Of a stretch of 64,000 bases of DNA, positions 42,207 through 51,300 are shown piece after piece (position 1 is the first letter of the stretch; every line of letters begins with the position of its first letter). The notes below the pieces were generated by a model that saw only the letters and a program-made list of their open reading frames with translations, ran no database searches and was not told the origin of the DNA. The translations under genes and the position numbers were made by a program. The stretch lies in NCBI RefSeq assembly GCF_014650455.1, contig NZ_BMUZ01000006.1, forward strand, positions 310,001 to 374,000, read 5' to 3'. The stretch is from Streptomyces xanthochromogenes. Its GTDB lineage: Bacteria; Actinomycetota; Actinomycetes; Streptomycetales; Streptomycetaceae.

Positions 42207-44621
42207 TCAGTCCTCGTGCCCCAGTTGAAGGTCCCGCTCGGTCCGCCCCCCGCCCGCGACCTGGAGCACCGTGGCCACCGGCGGGTACCCCGCCGCGATC
42301 ACCGTGTACTCGCCCGAGGACAGGTCCACGAAGCGGAAGGTGCCGTCGGGGCCCGTGGTGAGGGTGTCGACCACGTTGCCCGCGGCGTCCAGCAGGGTGA
42401 CCCTCGCGTCCTCGACCGGGCGGCCGCCGCCCGCGCGGACCGTGCCGCGCAGGACCGCTCCCCCGGCCAGCTCGATGTCCTGGCGGGTCTCGCGGGAGGC
42501 CTGGACGCTGACCGGGAGGGCGGCGGGGCGGAAGGCGGGGGCGCTGGCGGCCAGGGTGTACTCGCCCGCCACCAACTCCCCGATGACGTAAGTCCCTTCG
42601 CGTCCACTGCGGGTCGCGGAGACGACCTCGCCGCGTACGTCGGTGAGGGTGACGGCGGCGTCCCGTACGGGAGTGCCGTCGGCGGTGACCACCGTCCCGG
42701 CGAGGCGGCCCGCGCCGCCGAGCACCACGTCGAGGTCCACCGGGCGCTCGCCCACGGTGACGGCGACGGCCTGCGGCTGGTGACCGCCGGCCGCGGCGAT
42801 CAGGACGTAGGAGCCGGCGCCGGGCACGCTCAGCGCGTACCGCCCGTCCGCACCGCTGGCGCCGCGCCCGACCTGCTGGCCGCGTACGTCGACGAGGGTG
42901 AGGGCGGCGCGCGGCACGGTGCTGCCGTCGTGGTGCTGGACGGTGCCGGTGACCGGAACGCCGCTGACGTAACCGGAGGTGGGCGCGGTGCGGGCGTGGG
43001 GCAGGGGTGCGGTGTCGCCGATGGGGGCGTTCTCGGTGGCGGGGGCGTTGTGGGACACCAGCGGTTTCTCCTTGAGGAAGAAGGCGAGGACGAAGCCGAG
43101 CACGAGCACCGGCACGAGGTAGAGGAAGATCCGCGGCATGGCGTCGGCGTACGCCCGGATGTACCCGTCGCGCAGCGCGGGCGGCAGGGCGTGCACCAGT
43201 TGCGGGGTGATCGACTCGGGGTCGGGCAGACGGGCTCCGGCCGGAAGGCGTTCGGTGAGCGCGTGGGCGAGGCGATTGGTGAACAGGGTGCCGAAGATCG
43301 CCGCGCCGACGCTGCCGCCGATCTGCCGGAAGTAGTTGTTGGCGCTGGTGGCGGTGCCAAGGTCGGCGGGGGCCACCGCGTTCTGCACGGCGAGCACCAG
43401 GACCGGCATGACCAGGCCGATGCCCGCGCCGAGCACGGCCATCCAGAGGCTGTAGTCGAGGCGCGGGGTGTCGGTGCCGAGCTTGGAGAGCAGCCACATG
43501 CCGACCGCGGAGATCGCGCCGCCGAGGATCGGGTAGATCCGGTAGTGACCGGTCCGGCTGATGAGCTGACCGGAGATGATCGAGGCGCCGACGATGCCGC
43601 CCATCATGGGCAGCACCAGCAGTCCGGACTCGGTGGCGCTGGCCCCGTCGACCATTTGCAGATAGGTCGGCAGGTAGCTGGCGGCGCCGAAGAGCGCGAC
43701 GCCGATGACCGCGCCGACGAGCCCGGAGATGTTGAAGATCGAGTCGCGGAACAGCCGCAGCGGGATGACGGGTTCGGCCGCGAAGTTCTCGACGACCAGG
43801 AACAGCAGGGTCGTTCCGGCGGCGCCCGCGGCGAGTCCCAGGATGGTGCGCGAGCCCCAGGCGTACTCGGTGCCGCCCCAACTGGTCAGCAGGACCAGGC
43901 AGGTTGAGGCGGCGGCGAGCAGCAGCATGCCGAGTACGTCGAGCCGGGGCCGCACGCGGGGCCGGGGCAGTTTCAGTACGACGGTGATCACGGCGAGGGT
44001 GACCAGGCCGAACGGCACGTTGATGTAGAAGCACCAGCGCCAGGAGGCGTGGTCGGTGAAGAAGCCGCCGAGCAGCGGACCGGCCACCGAGGCGAGCCCG
44101 AAGACGGCGCCGATCAGGCCCATGAACCGGCCGCGCTGTCGGGGCGGCACGATGTCCGCGATGATCGCCTGGACACCGATCATGAGGCCGCCGCCGCCGA
44201 TGCCCTGCATCGCGCGGAAGGCGATCAGCTCGTTCATCGTGCGGGACCAGCCGGCGAGCGCCGAGCCGATCACGAACACGACGATCGCGAACTGGAAGAC
44301 GGGCTTGCGCCCGAAGAGGTCGCCGAGCTTGCCGTAGATCGGCAGTCCGATGGTCGAGGCGAGGAGGTAGGCGGTGACGGCCCAGGAGACCTTGTCCAGG
44401 CCGTGCAGATCGCCGACGATCTTGGGCAGCGCGGTCGCCACGATCATCTGGTCGAGCGCCGCGAGCAGCAGGGTGAGCATCAGCCCGAGGAAGACCGTCC
44501 GCACCCGGCGCGGGTCCAACGCGGCCTCGGGCTGCGGGAGTTGGTCCTCCGGTGGTGGTGCCGGGACCGGAACGGGCTCGACAGCCCGCTCGTCGTCCTT
44601 CACCAGAGTGATCCCGCCCAC
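42207..44621 (-). CDS. MFS drug exporter (DHA2) with three C-terminal carboxypeptidase-regulatory-like domains
   Basis: 804 aa from a GTG with GGGGAG upstream. Residues about 40-530 are a 14-TM DHA2 (EmrB/QacA) transporter: [46 protein letters not shown], and an expanded hydrophobic C-half. After the last helix come about 250 residues with three similar beta domains ([25 protein letters not shown]..., [25 protein letters not shown]..., [25 protein letters not shown]...), the carboxypeptidase-regulatory/transthyretin-like fold. Even TM count places them in the cytosol; the role is unknown. Confidence 0.9.
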   Translation of the reverse strand: MGGITLVKDDERAVEPVPVPAPPPEDQLPQPEAALDPRRVRTVFLGLMLTLLLAALDQMIVATALPKIVGDLHGLDKVSWAVTAYLLASTIGLPIYGKLGDLFGRKPVFQFAIVVFVIGSALAGWSRTMNELIAFRAMQGIGGGGLMIGVQAIIADIVPPRQRGRFMGLIGAVFGLASVAGPLLGGFFTDHASWRWCFYINVPFGLVTLAVITVVLKLPRPRVRPRLDVLGMLLLAAASTCLVLLTSWGGTEYAWGSRTILGLAAGAAGTTLLFLVVENFAAEPVIPLRLFRDSIFNISGLVGAVIGVALFGAASYLPTYLQMVDGASATESGLLVLPMMGGIVGASIISGQLISRTGHYRIYPILGGAISAVGMWLLSKLGTDTPRLDYSLWMAVLGAGIGLVMPVLVLAVQNAVAPADLGTATSANNYFRQIGGSVGAAIFGTLFTNRLAHALTERLPAGARLPDPESITPQLVHALPPALRDGYIRAYADAMPRIFLYLVPVLVLGFVLAFFLKEKPLVSHNAPATENAPIGDTAPLPHARTAPTSGYVSGVPVTGTVQHHDGSTVPRAALTLVDVRGQQVGRGASGADGRYALSVPGAGSYVLIAAAGGHQPQAVAVTVGERPVDLDVVLGGAGRLAGTVVTADGTPVRDAAVTLTDVRGEVVSATRSGREGTYVIGELVAGEYTLAASAPAFRPAALPVSVQASRETRQDIELAGGAVLRGTVRAGGGRPVEDARVTLLDAAGNVVDTLTTGPDGTFRFVDLSSGEYTVIAAGYPPVATVLQVAGGGRTERDLQLGHED

Positions 44622-44809
44622 GTAACTCTCCCCTCGTCGCGCTTGCGCCGAGGCATTTCTCGCATTGGCCGACATCCGGGGCAAGCGAGACGAGGGGGGC
44701 GACGGGCGTGCGCCGGGGGCTTAAGCGCTGGCGGGAGCACCTACGGCGCACAACGGGCCGGAACGGAAATCCACCCGAACCGGTGACCGTACGAAAGGGT
44801 TCGAGCGGG

Positions 44810-45253
44810 CTACTTCTCGACCTCGGCGGCGAGCTTGGCGAGGATCGCGTCGTAGATGCGGCCAAGTCCCTTGGGCGCGAAGGTCCTTTCGAAGAAACCG
44901 CCGACGCCGCCCGCGCCGTTCCACACGGTGCTGACGACGACCTTGGAGCGGCCCTCGCCCGCGGGCGTCACGGTCCAGGTGGTGACCATGGACGAGTTGC
45001 GGTCCTTCTCGACGAGCTGTCCGTCGGTCGGCTCGGTGACCTCCAGGAGGCAGTCGCGGACGCGCTTGCTGGTGGCCTGGAGCTTCCAGTGGACGAGGGT
45101 GCCCTCGCCGTCGCCGCCCTCGCGGACCTCGTACTCGCTGAAGTGCTCCGGCAGGAGCTTGGGGCGGCCGTCCTTGTAGTCGGCCAGCATGTCGAACACG
45201 GTCTCCGGATCCGCCGTGACGATCCGCTCCGTCGTGGCCTCGACCTGCGCCAT
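44810..45253 (-). CDS. SRPBCC family protein (polyketide-cyclase/START fold)
   Basis: 147 aa. VEATTERIVTADPETVFDMLADYKDGRPKLLPEHFSEYEV and SKVVVSTVWNGAGGVGGFFERTFAPKGLGRIYDAILAKLAAEV fit the SRPBCC hydrophobic-pocket fold. Members bind lipids or aromatic ligands. TGGAGG precedes the ATG. The gene is divergent from the radical SAM gene over a 161-bp spacer that contains a LexA-type site. The ligand is unknown. Confidence 0.82.
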   Translation of the reverse strand: MAQVEATTERIVTADPETVFDMLADYKDGRPKLLPEHFSEYEVREGGDGEGTLVHWKLQATSKRVRDCLLEVTEPTDGQLVEKDRNSSMVTTWTVTPAGEGRSKVVVSTVWNGAGGVGGFFERTFAPKGLGRIYDAILAKLAAEVEK

Positions 45254-45349
45254 GGCTTTTCCTCCAGCACTTGTGTTTCCGGGGTTCGGGGTGGGCCAAG
45301 CCAACCACCTCGGGGTCTCCGGTCATAATCCGGGTTGCGATCAAGAAGG

Positions 45350-45361
45350 GAACATGTGTTC
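45350..45361. promoter_or_regulatory. LexA (SOS) box
   Basis: GAACATGTGTTC has the perfect GAAC-N4-GTTC core of actinobacterial LexA sites. It lies 53 bp before the radical SAM gene ATG and overlaps a possible promoter (TTGCGA at 45335-45340 and TTCTAT at 45359-45364, 18 bp apart). The flanks are not the full TCGAAC...GTTCGA, but the core is intact. Confidence 0.72.
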
Positions 45362-45414
45362 TATTCAGGGGTGGGCGTGACCGAACAGGGCCCACGGGAA
45401 CGGAGGAGGCGTTC

Positions 45415-46452
45415 ATGCGCTGGGAGAATCTCGCCGACGACGACGCCCCGGAGGCCGCGGGCCGCACCGCCGCGCTGTTCGCCGCGGACACGGTGACCAC
45501 CCGCACGTTCGACACCCCCGAGTTCCGCGGGATCACCTTCCACGAGATCCGGGCCCGCTCGATCGTCAACCGGGTGCCGGGCGCCTCGCGGATGCCGTTC
45601 GAATGGACCGTCAACCCCTATCGCGGCTGCTCGCACGCCTGCGTGTACTGCTTCGCCCGCAAGACGCACAGCTATCTGGACCTGGACACGGGCCTCGGCT
45701 TCGACTCGCAGATCGTGGTGAAGGTGAACGCCCCCGAGCTGCTGCGCGGGCATCTGGCCTCGCGCCGCTGGCAGGGCGCGCACATCGCGATGGGCACCAA
45801 CGTCGACTGCTACCAACGTGCGGAGGGCCGCTACCAGCTGATGCCCGGCATCATCGCCGCACTGCGCGACCACGCGAACCCGTTCTCCATCCTGACCAAG
45901 GGCACGCTCGTCCTGCGCGACCTGGAACTGCTCAAGCAGGCGGCCCAGGTGACCGAGGTGGGCATTTCGGTCTCGGTGGGCTTCGTCGACCGGGAGCTGT
46001 GGCGCACGGTCGAACCGGGCACCCCGGCCCCCGAGCGCAGGCTCGACGTGGTCCGCACACTGACCGAGCACGGCATCGGCTGCGGGGTCCTGATGGCGCC
46101 GGTGATCCCCTTCCTCGGCGACCACCCCGACCAACTGCGGGCCACCGTGCGGGCGATCGCCGCCTCGGGCGCCACCTCGGTGACCCCGCTCGTGCTCCAT
46201 CTGCGGCCGGGCGCACGCGAATGGTTCATGGCGTGGCTGGGACAGCACCATCCCCACCTGGTGCGGCGCTACGAGCGGCTGTACGCGGAGGGCGCGTACG
46301 CGCCGAAGTGGTACCAGCGCCGGATCACCGGCCAGGTGCACGAGCTCGCCACCGAGTTCGGTATCGGCCCGGCGCACCGGGGCGCCGCCCGGCGCATCCC
46401 GGTCGTCCAGGCGCCCGCCGAGCCGGAACCGACCCAGCTCACGCTGCTCTGA
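45415..46452 (+). CDS. Radical SAM protein, Rv2578c/SplB-like family
   Basis: 345 aa. WTVNPYRGCSHACVYCFARKTHSYLDLD carries the C-x3-C-x2-C iron-sulfur motif (CSHACVYC) of radical SAM enzymes. VTEVGISVSVGFVDRELWRTVEPGTPAPERRLDVVRTLTEHGI is the barrel middle. It matches the Rv2578c-type family related to spore photoproduct lyase. Function is unproven. CGGAGGAGG lies before the ATG. The upstream LexA core suggests DNA-damage induction. Confidence 0.88.
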   Translation: MRWENLADDDAPEAAGRTAALFAADTVTTRTFDTPEFRGITFHEIRARSIVNRVPGASRMPFEWTVNPYRGCSHACVYCFARKTHSYLDLDTGLGFDSQIVVKVNAPELLRGHLASRRWQGAHIAMGTNVDCYQRAEGRYQLMPGIIAALRDHANPFSILTKGTLVLRDLELLKQAAQVTEVGISVSVGFVDRELWRTVEPGTPAPERRLDVVRTLTEHGIGCGVLMAPVIPFLGDHPDQLRATVRAIAASGATSVTPLVLHLRPGAREWFMAWLGQHHPHLVRRYERLYAEGAYAPKWYQRRITGQVHELATEFGIGPAHRGAARRIPVVQAPAEPEPTQLTLL

Positions 46453-46520
46453 ACAGGACGGACACCCCCAACTCCGGGGTCCGGGCCCGATTGTCAGTGG
46501 CGTGCGCGAGGATGGTGACC

Positions 46521-46931
46521 ATGACTTCACCGACGCGCATCCTGGCCCCCGAAGGCATCGCTCCCGGCAACGGCTACAGCCATGTGGTCTGGGGCACCGG
46601 CCGGTTCGTCGCGATATCGGGGCAGTGCGCGCTGGACGAGAAGGGGGCGGTGGTCGGCGAGGGCGACGCACGGGCGCAGGCCGACCAGGTCTTCGAGAAC
46701 CTGCGCCGCTGCCTGGCCGCGGCGGGCGCCACGTTCGAGGACGTGGTGAAGCTGACCTACTTCGTCACGGACGTGGCGCACCTGCCCGCCGTGCGCGCCG
46801 CCCGGGACGCCGTGATCTCCCCCGACCAGTTGCCGGCCAGCTCCGCGGTCCAGGTCAGCGCGCTGTTCCGGCCCGAACTCCTGGTGGAGATCGAGGCGTT
46901 CGCGGTGACGGACCCGGCCGATCACGCCTGA
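46521..46931 (+). CDS. RidA family protein
   Basis: 136 aa. NGYSHVVWGTGRFVAISGQCALDEKGAVVGEGDARAQADQVFENLRRCLAAAGATFEDVVKLTYFVTDVAHLPAVRAARDAVI and ASSAVQVSALFRPELLVEIEAFAV follow the YjgF/RidA fold, with the Arg (LFRPELLVEIEA) used for substrate carboxylate binding. The usual pre-Arg residues are kept. Members hydrolyse reactive imines. I chose the second ATG because GAGG is 8 nt upstream; the first would leave no spacing. Confidence 0.88.
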   Translation: MTSPTRILAPEGIAPGNGYSHVVWGTGRFVAISGQCALDEKGAVVGEGDARAQADQVFENLRRCLAAAGATFEDVVKLTYFVTDVAHLPAVRAARDAVISPDQLPASSAVQVSALFRPELLVEIEAFAVTDPADHA

Positions 46932-46966
46932 GCTGCCCCGCCCCGCCCCGAGCGCTTCCGACGGCG

Positions 46967-47548
46967 CTAGCGCCCCCGGCCCGCCTGGATCCGGCGCAGC
47001 GCCCAGGCCGCCGAGCGGGCGAGCCTGGGGTGGGCCAGGGCTTCGTTGAGCACCTCGACGGCCTGCTTGTCGCCGAGCTCGCCCAGCCCCTCGATGCAGG
47101 CCGTGGCCACGCGTCCGTAGGGGTTGTGCGGCGAGAGCAGCGGACGCAGGGTCTTGATCAGGGCCGGTACGGACTCCGGGGCGCGCAGCGCGGTGAGCAG
47201 CCGTACGGGGTGCAGCGCGTAGGCGGTGCGCAGCTCATTGGTGGCGAGGGCCGCGGCGGCACGCGCGGTGCGCGGGTCGCCGAGCTTGGCCAGCGCGTAC
47301 GCCGCGGTCACACAGCGCTCCGGGTCGCGGTGGTTGAGCAGCAGGATCAGCGACTCGAAGGCCCGCCGGTCCCCCGCGACGCCGAGCCGGAACGCCGCGA
47401 TCTCCCGTGCCCAGAGCGGGCGTTCGGGCTCGATGAGCACCGCCGCCAGTTCGCCCTGGTCGACGGTGGCGATCAGCCGCTCGTACGCCGCTGATCCACC
47501 GCTCTCGCCCCGCACCCGGTCCACCAGGGACCGGAACTCCTCGTCCAT
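46967..47548 (-). CDS. HEAT-repeat protein
   Basis: 193 aa made of about four HEAT/PBS-lyase-like repeats (LGVAGDRRAFESLILLLNHRDPERCVTAAYALAKLGDPRTARAAAALA, PESVPALIKTLRPLL, ACIEGLGELGDKQAVEVLNEAL). It is cytosolic, without other domains. The fold is for protein or nucleic-acid contacts. It is divergent from the TPR protein gene. No function is recognised. Confidence 0.78.
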   Translation of the reverse strand: MDEEFRSLVDRVRGESGGSAAYERLIATVDQGELAAVLIEPERPLWAREIAAFRLGVAGDRRAFESLILLLNHRDPERCVTAAYALAKLGDPRTARAAAALATNELRTAYALHPVRLLTALRAPESVPALIKTLRPLLSPHNPYGRVATACIEGLGELGDKQAVEVLNEALAHPRLARSAAWALRRIQAGRGR

Positions 47549-47642
47549 GTCCAAAAGCCTAGTAGCGCAAGGGCGTTGGCACCCCAAGGATGATCGGATC
47601 CCGGCGTCCGCCGGGAAAATGCCACGGGCAAGGAGCGGTTCC

Positions 47643-49010
47643 ATGGAGCCCAACGGTGTCCCCGCGCGGGATGAACGCCCCGCGCGCCCCTGGTTACCCG
47701 GCCGCCGGGCCGAGCGCGACCCGGCCCCGGCGACGTGTCCGGACGAGAGCTGCACAGCCGGCCCGACGGACGCCACCGCCGAGGTGCTCGACCTCTGCAC
47801 CGCGGCCGAGCGGGCCGTGCTCGGGGGCGATCCGTCGCTCGCTCCCGACCTCCTGCTCGCCGCGGCGCTGCGCGGCTGGCGGGCGCGGACGGGAGCGGCC
47901 GCGCGCGAACGCATCGCCGCCCTGGCGGCGTCACCGGCCGGGCAGGAGCCGGGCATCCGCCGGATCGCGACCCTCGCCCTGGCCCAGCCAGTGCGTCAAG
48001 CCGCCTGGGTGATGGGCGAGTTGGGCCGGTTCCGTGCGGAGCAGATGAGCGACGCCGAAGATCTGCGGCTGCTCGGTACGGCCGCGCACGCCGTGGGCGA
48101 ACCGGTGCTCGCGGCGGACTTCCTCGACCGCGCGGAGTCGTTGCTCCGCGCTCAGGACCGGCTCGGCCCGCTCCCTTGCGTCCTCGCGACACAGGCCCGG
48201 GCCCTGCTCGATCTCGGCGACCGGCACCGGGCCGCCCGGGCCGCCGAGGAGATCCGCCGGCTCACCTCCGCCCCGGGGCACGAGGCGTGCACGGTGGAGG
48301 CGGTGACGACCGGGGCGCAGGCCGCGGCCCTGCGCGGAGACACCGAAGCCGCACTGCTCCTCGTGGACCGGGCCGCGGGCCACAGCGCCGAGGCAGGCGC
48401 GCGGGTGCGCCTGGTGCGGGGCATCGCCGCCTGCGCGGACGGGCGGTACGAAGCGGCGTACGACCTGCTGCGGGGGCTGTTCCCCGAGGAGGACGGACCC
48501 GATCCCGGTGCGCCCGGTCCGTACGGGGTCGGTCTCGACCCGCCCGAGGGGGACGGGCAGGGTTCCGACTCGCCCGCGCCGGACGGCGGTTCGCCGTGCC
48601 GTGACAGTTTCGGCGCGATCGGCTTCCTGGCCGAGGCCGCCCTGCACCTGCGGCGCCGGGGCGACGCCGCGGCGGTGGCCGGCTCCCTCGCGCGGCGCAC
48701 CGCGGGCTCCCCGGCCTCCTTGCTCCGCGTCCAGCTGCGGTACGCGGCCGCGGTGCTTGCCGACGACGTGGAGGCGGAGACCCTGTTCCGGCGGGCCCTC
48801 GCGGACAACCTGGCCCGCTGGCCGTGGCCGCGGGCCCGGGCCGAGTGCGCGTACGGCCGCTGGCTTCGCCTGCAGCGCAGGACCGCCGAAGCGCGCCCGC
48901 TGCTGCGGTCCGCGCGGCTCGCCTTCGAGCGGATCGGCGCCCGGCCGTGGGCGGAACGGGCCGCCGACGAACTGCGGGCCGCGGGTGAACCGCCCCGGCC
49001 GTCCGGCTGA
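47643..49010 (+). CDS. TPR-like protein resembling a LuxR (LAL) regulator without DNA-binding end
   Basis: 455 aa. The sequence is a run of helical repeats (VLATQARALLDLGDRHRAARAAEEIRRLTS, CADGRYEAAYDLLRGLFPEEDG) that end ARAECAYGRWLRLQRRTAEARPLLRSARLAFERIGARPWAERAADELRAAGE. That ending is what normally precedes the LuxR helix-turn-helix of LAL regulators. Here it stops 8 residues later, and there is no AAA domain at the start. The 400 bp after the stop encode no HTH in any frame, so this looks like a stable stand-alone TPR unit. AAGGAG precedes the ATG. Confidence 0.78.
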   Translation: MEPNGVPARDERPARPWLPGRRAERDPAPATCPDESCTAGPTDATAEVLDLCTAAERAVLGGDPSLAPDLLLAAALRGWRARTGAAARERIAALAASPAGQEPGIRRIATLALAQPVRQAAWVMGELGRFRAEQMSDAEDLRLLGTAAHAVGEPVLAADFLDRAESLLRAQDRLGPLPCVLATQARALLDLGDRHRAARAAEEIRRLTSAPGHEACTVEAVTTGAQAAALRGDTEAALLLVDRAAGHSAEAGARVRLVRGIAACADGRYEAAYDLLRGLFPEEDGPDPGAPGPYGVGLDPPEGDGQGSDSPAPDGGSPCRDSFGAIGFLAEAALHLRRRGDAAAVAGSLARRTAGSPASLLRVQLRYAAAVLADDVEAETLFRRALADNLARWPWPRARAECAYGRWLRLQRRTAEARPLLRSARLAFERIGARPWAERAADELRAAGEPPRPSG

Positions 49011-49015
49011 CCGGA

Positions 49016-49036
49016 CCCCCGACGACCGGTCGGGGG
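49016..49036 (+). terminator. Intrinsic-type hairpin after the TPR gene
   Basis: Arms CCCCCGAC (49016-49023) and GTCGGGGG (49029-49036) flank a 5-nt loop, 5 bp after the stop codon. There is no T run, which is common for Streptomyces terminators. Confidence 0.6.
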
Positions 49037-49427
49037 CCAGTCGGCGAAGGGCCCCGCCCCGCCCCCGCCCCCGTCCCCGTCCCCGGGGCCGCCCTCGCCC
49101 CGCCCCTCGCCCCGTGGTCGACCCGTCCTCGACCAGGGCGAGCCAGATCACACACACAGGTGGCACCGCGGGTCTGGCGCGCTCGTTACTCGCCGGTTAA
49201 CCTCAAGTGAGCGGGTAACCCCCGCGACTCCGGTGGCCTGGTGACGCAGCCACCGCGAGTGATCGTCGGTTCGGCAGTTCTGTACGACGTGCCCCGGGAC
49301 AGGGCCGTCGGCCTTTGCACCACGACACAACTCCCGCACGCCGTGCGCCCGTTGGCGTATTCGAGCGCCCCCTGATGCCGGTTGCGTGCGCCCTCTCTCA
49401 GTCGTCACTCATCCCTGGAGTCCCGTG
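49037..49427. promoter_or_regulatory. hbd upstream region with inverted repeat at 49185-49219
   Basis: GTTACTCGC (49185-49193) and GCGGGTAAC (49211-49219) form an inverted repeat with one mismatch, around a second palindrome GGTTAACC (49195-49202). These lie 210-240 bp before the 3-hydroxybutyryl-CoA dehydrogenase start. The GTTAC half-sites suggest a TetR- or FadR-type operator. The rest of this 390-bp spacer holds no gene. Confidence 0.5.
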
Positions 49428-51209
49428 ATGGACGTCCCCCTGAACACTGTCGCCGTGGTCGGACTCGGCACGATGGGCACCGGCATCGCCGAGGTCCTGG
49501 CCCGCGCCGGGCGCGAGGTCATCGGCATCGACATCAGCGAGCGCGCCGGCCGCCAGGCCGTGGCCGCCCTGGAGGCCTCCACGGCCCGCGCGGTGGCCCG
49601 TGAGCGGATCACCCCGCAGGAGCGCGGTGACATCCTCGCCCGGTTCCGTACCTTCACCGACCTCCAGGCCGCGGCCGAGGCCGAGCTCGTCATCGAGGTC
49701 GTGCCCGAGTCGTACGAGCTCAAGCAGCAGGTCTTCCACGCGCTCGACTCCATCGTCGCGCCCACCACGATCCTGGCGACCGGCACCAACGCCCTCTCGG
49801 TGACCCGGCTCGCCGCCGACTCCGCGCACCCCGAGCGCGTCATCGGCCTGCACTTCTTCAACCCGGCGCCCGCGATGAAGCTCGTCGAGATCGTGTCGTC
49901 CGTGCTCACCGCGCCCCCGGCCGTCGACGCGGTCACCGCGCTCGCCCTCGACCTCGGCAAGGAGCCCGTCGCGGTCGGCGACCGACCCGGCTTCGTCGCC
50001 GACGGGCTGCTCTTCGGCTACCTCAACCAGGCGGCCGCGATGTACGAGTCCAAGTACGCCTCGCGCGAGGACATCGACGCCGCGATGAAGCTGGGCTGCG
50101 GGCTGCCGATGGGCCCGCTGGAACTGCTCGACCTGATCGGCATCGACACCGCGCGGACCGTCCTGGAGGCGATGTACGCCTCCTCCCAGGACCGGCTGCA
50201 CGCGCCCGCCCCCATCCTCGGCCAGCTCACCGAGGCGGGGCTGACCGGCCGCAAGCGGGGCCGCGGCTTCTACACGTACGAGGGCGAGGGCAGCTCGGTC
50301 GTGGTGCCCGACGCCCAGACGCCGGGCAGCATCGCGGGCGCGGGCGGCGGCCGGGAGATCCGCTCGGTCGGCGTGGCCGGCTCGGGCACCATGGCCTCCG
50401 GCATCGCCGAGGTCTTCGCCAAGGCCGGCTACCACGTGGTGCTCGCGGCGCGCAGCCTGGAGAAGGCGGAGACCGCCAAGTCCCGTATCGGCAAGTCGCT
50501 TTCGCGCTCCGTCGACAAGGGCCGGATCACCGCCGAGGCACGCGACGAGACCCTGAACCGGATCACGGCGGCGGGGGCGCTGGAGTCCTTCGCGGAGGTC
50601 GACCTCGCCGTCGAGGCGGTCGCCGAGGACCTGGAGGTCAAGCAGCAGCTCTTCGCGGCCCTGGACAAGATCTGCAAGCCGGGCGCGGTGCTCGCCACCA
50701 CCACCTCCTCGCTGCCCGTGGTCGCGTGCGCCCGCGCCACCTCGCGCCCGCAGGACGTCATCGGGATGCACTTCTTCAACCCGGCCCCCGCGATGAAGCT
50801 CGTCGAGGTGGTCCGCACGGTGCTCACCTCCGACGAGGTGCACGCCACCGTCCGCGAGGTCACCGCGAAGATCCGCAAGCACCCGGTGGACTGCGGCGAC
50901 CGTGCCGGATTCATCGTCAACGCGCTGCTCTTCCCGTACCTCAACAACGCGATCAAGATGGTGCAGGAGCACTACGCGACCCTGGACGACATCGACGCCG
51001 CGATGAAGCTGGGCGGCGGCTACCCGATGGGCCCGTTCGAACTCCTCGACGTGGTGGGCCTGGACGTCTCGCTGGCCATCGAGAAGGTGCTGCACGCCGA
51101 GTTCCGCGACCCGGGCCTGGCCCCCGCGCCGCTGCTCGAACACCTCGTCGCGGCCGGCTGCCTCGGCCGCAAGACGGGCCGCGGATTCCGCGAGTATGCC
51201 CGGCGCTGA
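49428..51209 (+). CDS. hbd: Tandem-duplicated 3-hydroxybutyryl-CoA dehydrogenase
   Basis: 593 aa made of two full 3-hydroxyacyl-CoA dehydrogenases. Copy 1 has the NAD loop GLGTMGTGIAE (near 14), copy 2 GSGTMASGIAE (near 317). Each has HFFNPAPAMKLVE, then DRPGFVADGLLF or DRAGFIVNALLF, and a C-terminal DIDAAMKLG...PMGPLELLD/PMGPFELLD domain. It oxidises or forms 3-hydroxybutyryl-CoA, feeding crotonyl-CoA to Ccr. It starts the ethylmalonyl-CoA gene set. GGAG precedes the ATG. Confidence 0.93.
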   Translation: MDVPLNTVAVVGLGTMGTGIAEVLARAGREVIGIDISERAGRQAVAALEASTARAVARERITPQERGDILARFRTFTDLQAAAEAELVIEVVPESYELKQQVFHALDSIVAPTTILATGTNALSVTRLAADSAHPERVIGLHFFNPAPAMKLVEIVSSVLTAPPAVDAVTALALDLGKEPVAVGDRPGFVADGLLFGYLNQAAAMYESKYASREDIDAAMKLGCGLPMGPLELLDLIGIDTARTVLEAMYASSQDRLHAPAPILGQLTEAGLTGRKRGRGFYTYEGEGSSVVVPDAQTPGSIAGAGGGREIRSVGVAGSGTMASGIAEVFAKAGYHVVLAARSLEKAETAKSRIGKSLSRSVDKGRITAEARDETLNRITAAGALESFAEVDLAVEAVAEDLEVKQQLFAALDKICKPGAVLATTTSSLPVVACARATSRPQDVIGMHFFNPAPAMKLVEVVRTVLTSDEVHATVREVTAKIRKHPVDCGDRAGFIVNALLFPYLNNAIKMVQEHYATLDDIDAAMKLGGGYPMGPFELLDVVGLDVSLAIEKVLHAEFRDPGLAPAPLLEHLVAAGCLGRKTGRGFREYARR

Positions 51210-51223
51210 TCCGGAGGCGGGGT

Positions 51224-51259
51224 GGGGCGGGCTGCTCGAACCTCCGGGCAGCCCGCCCC
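51224..51259 (+). terminator. Terminator after hbd
   Basis: Perfect 12-bp arms (GGGGCGGGCTGC and GCAGCCCGCCCC) with a 12-nt loop, 14 bp after the stop codon. No T run. Confidence 0.75.
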
Positions 51260-51300
51260 CGTGGGCGCGACTTCCTGCGGATATGCAGTACGTTCGGTCC

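Noticed and set aside
39643-44865. One 1740-codon minus-strand frame spanning two genes
   Set aside because: Only the part from 42072 down is the SpoIIE regulator. The upstream part is an out-of-frame shadow of the MFS gene, which has its own frame and ribosome site.
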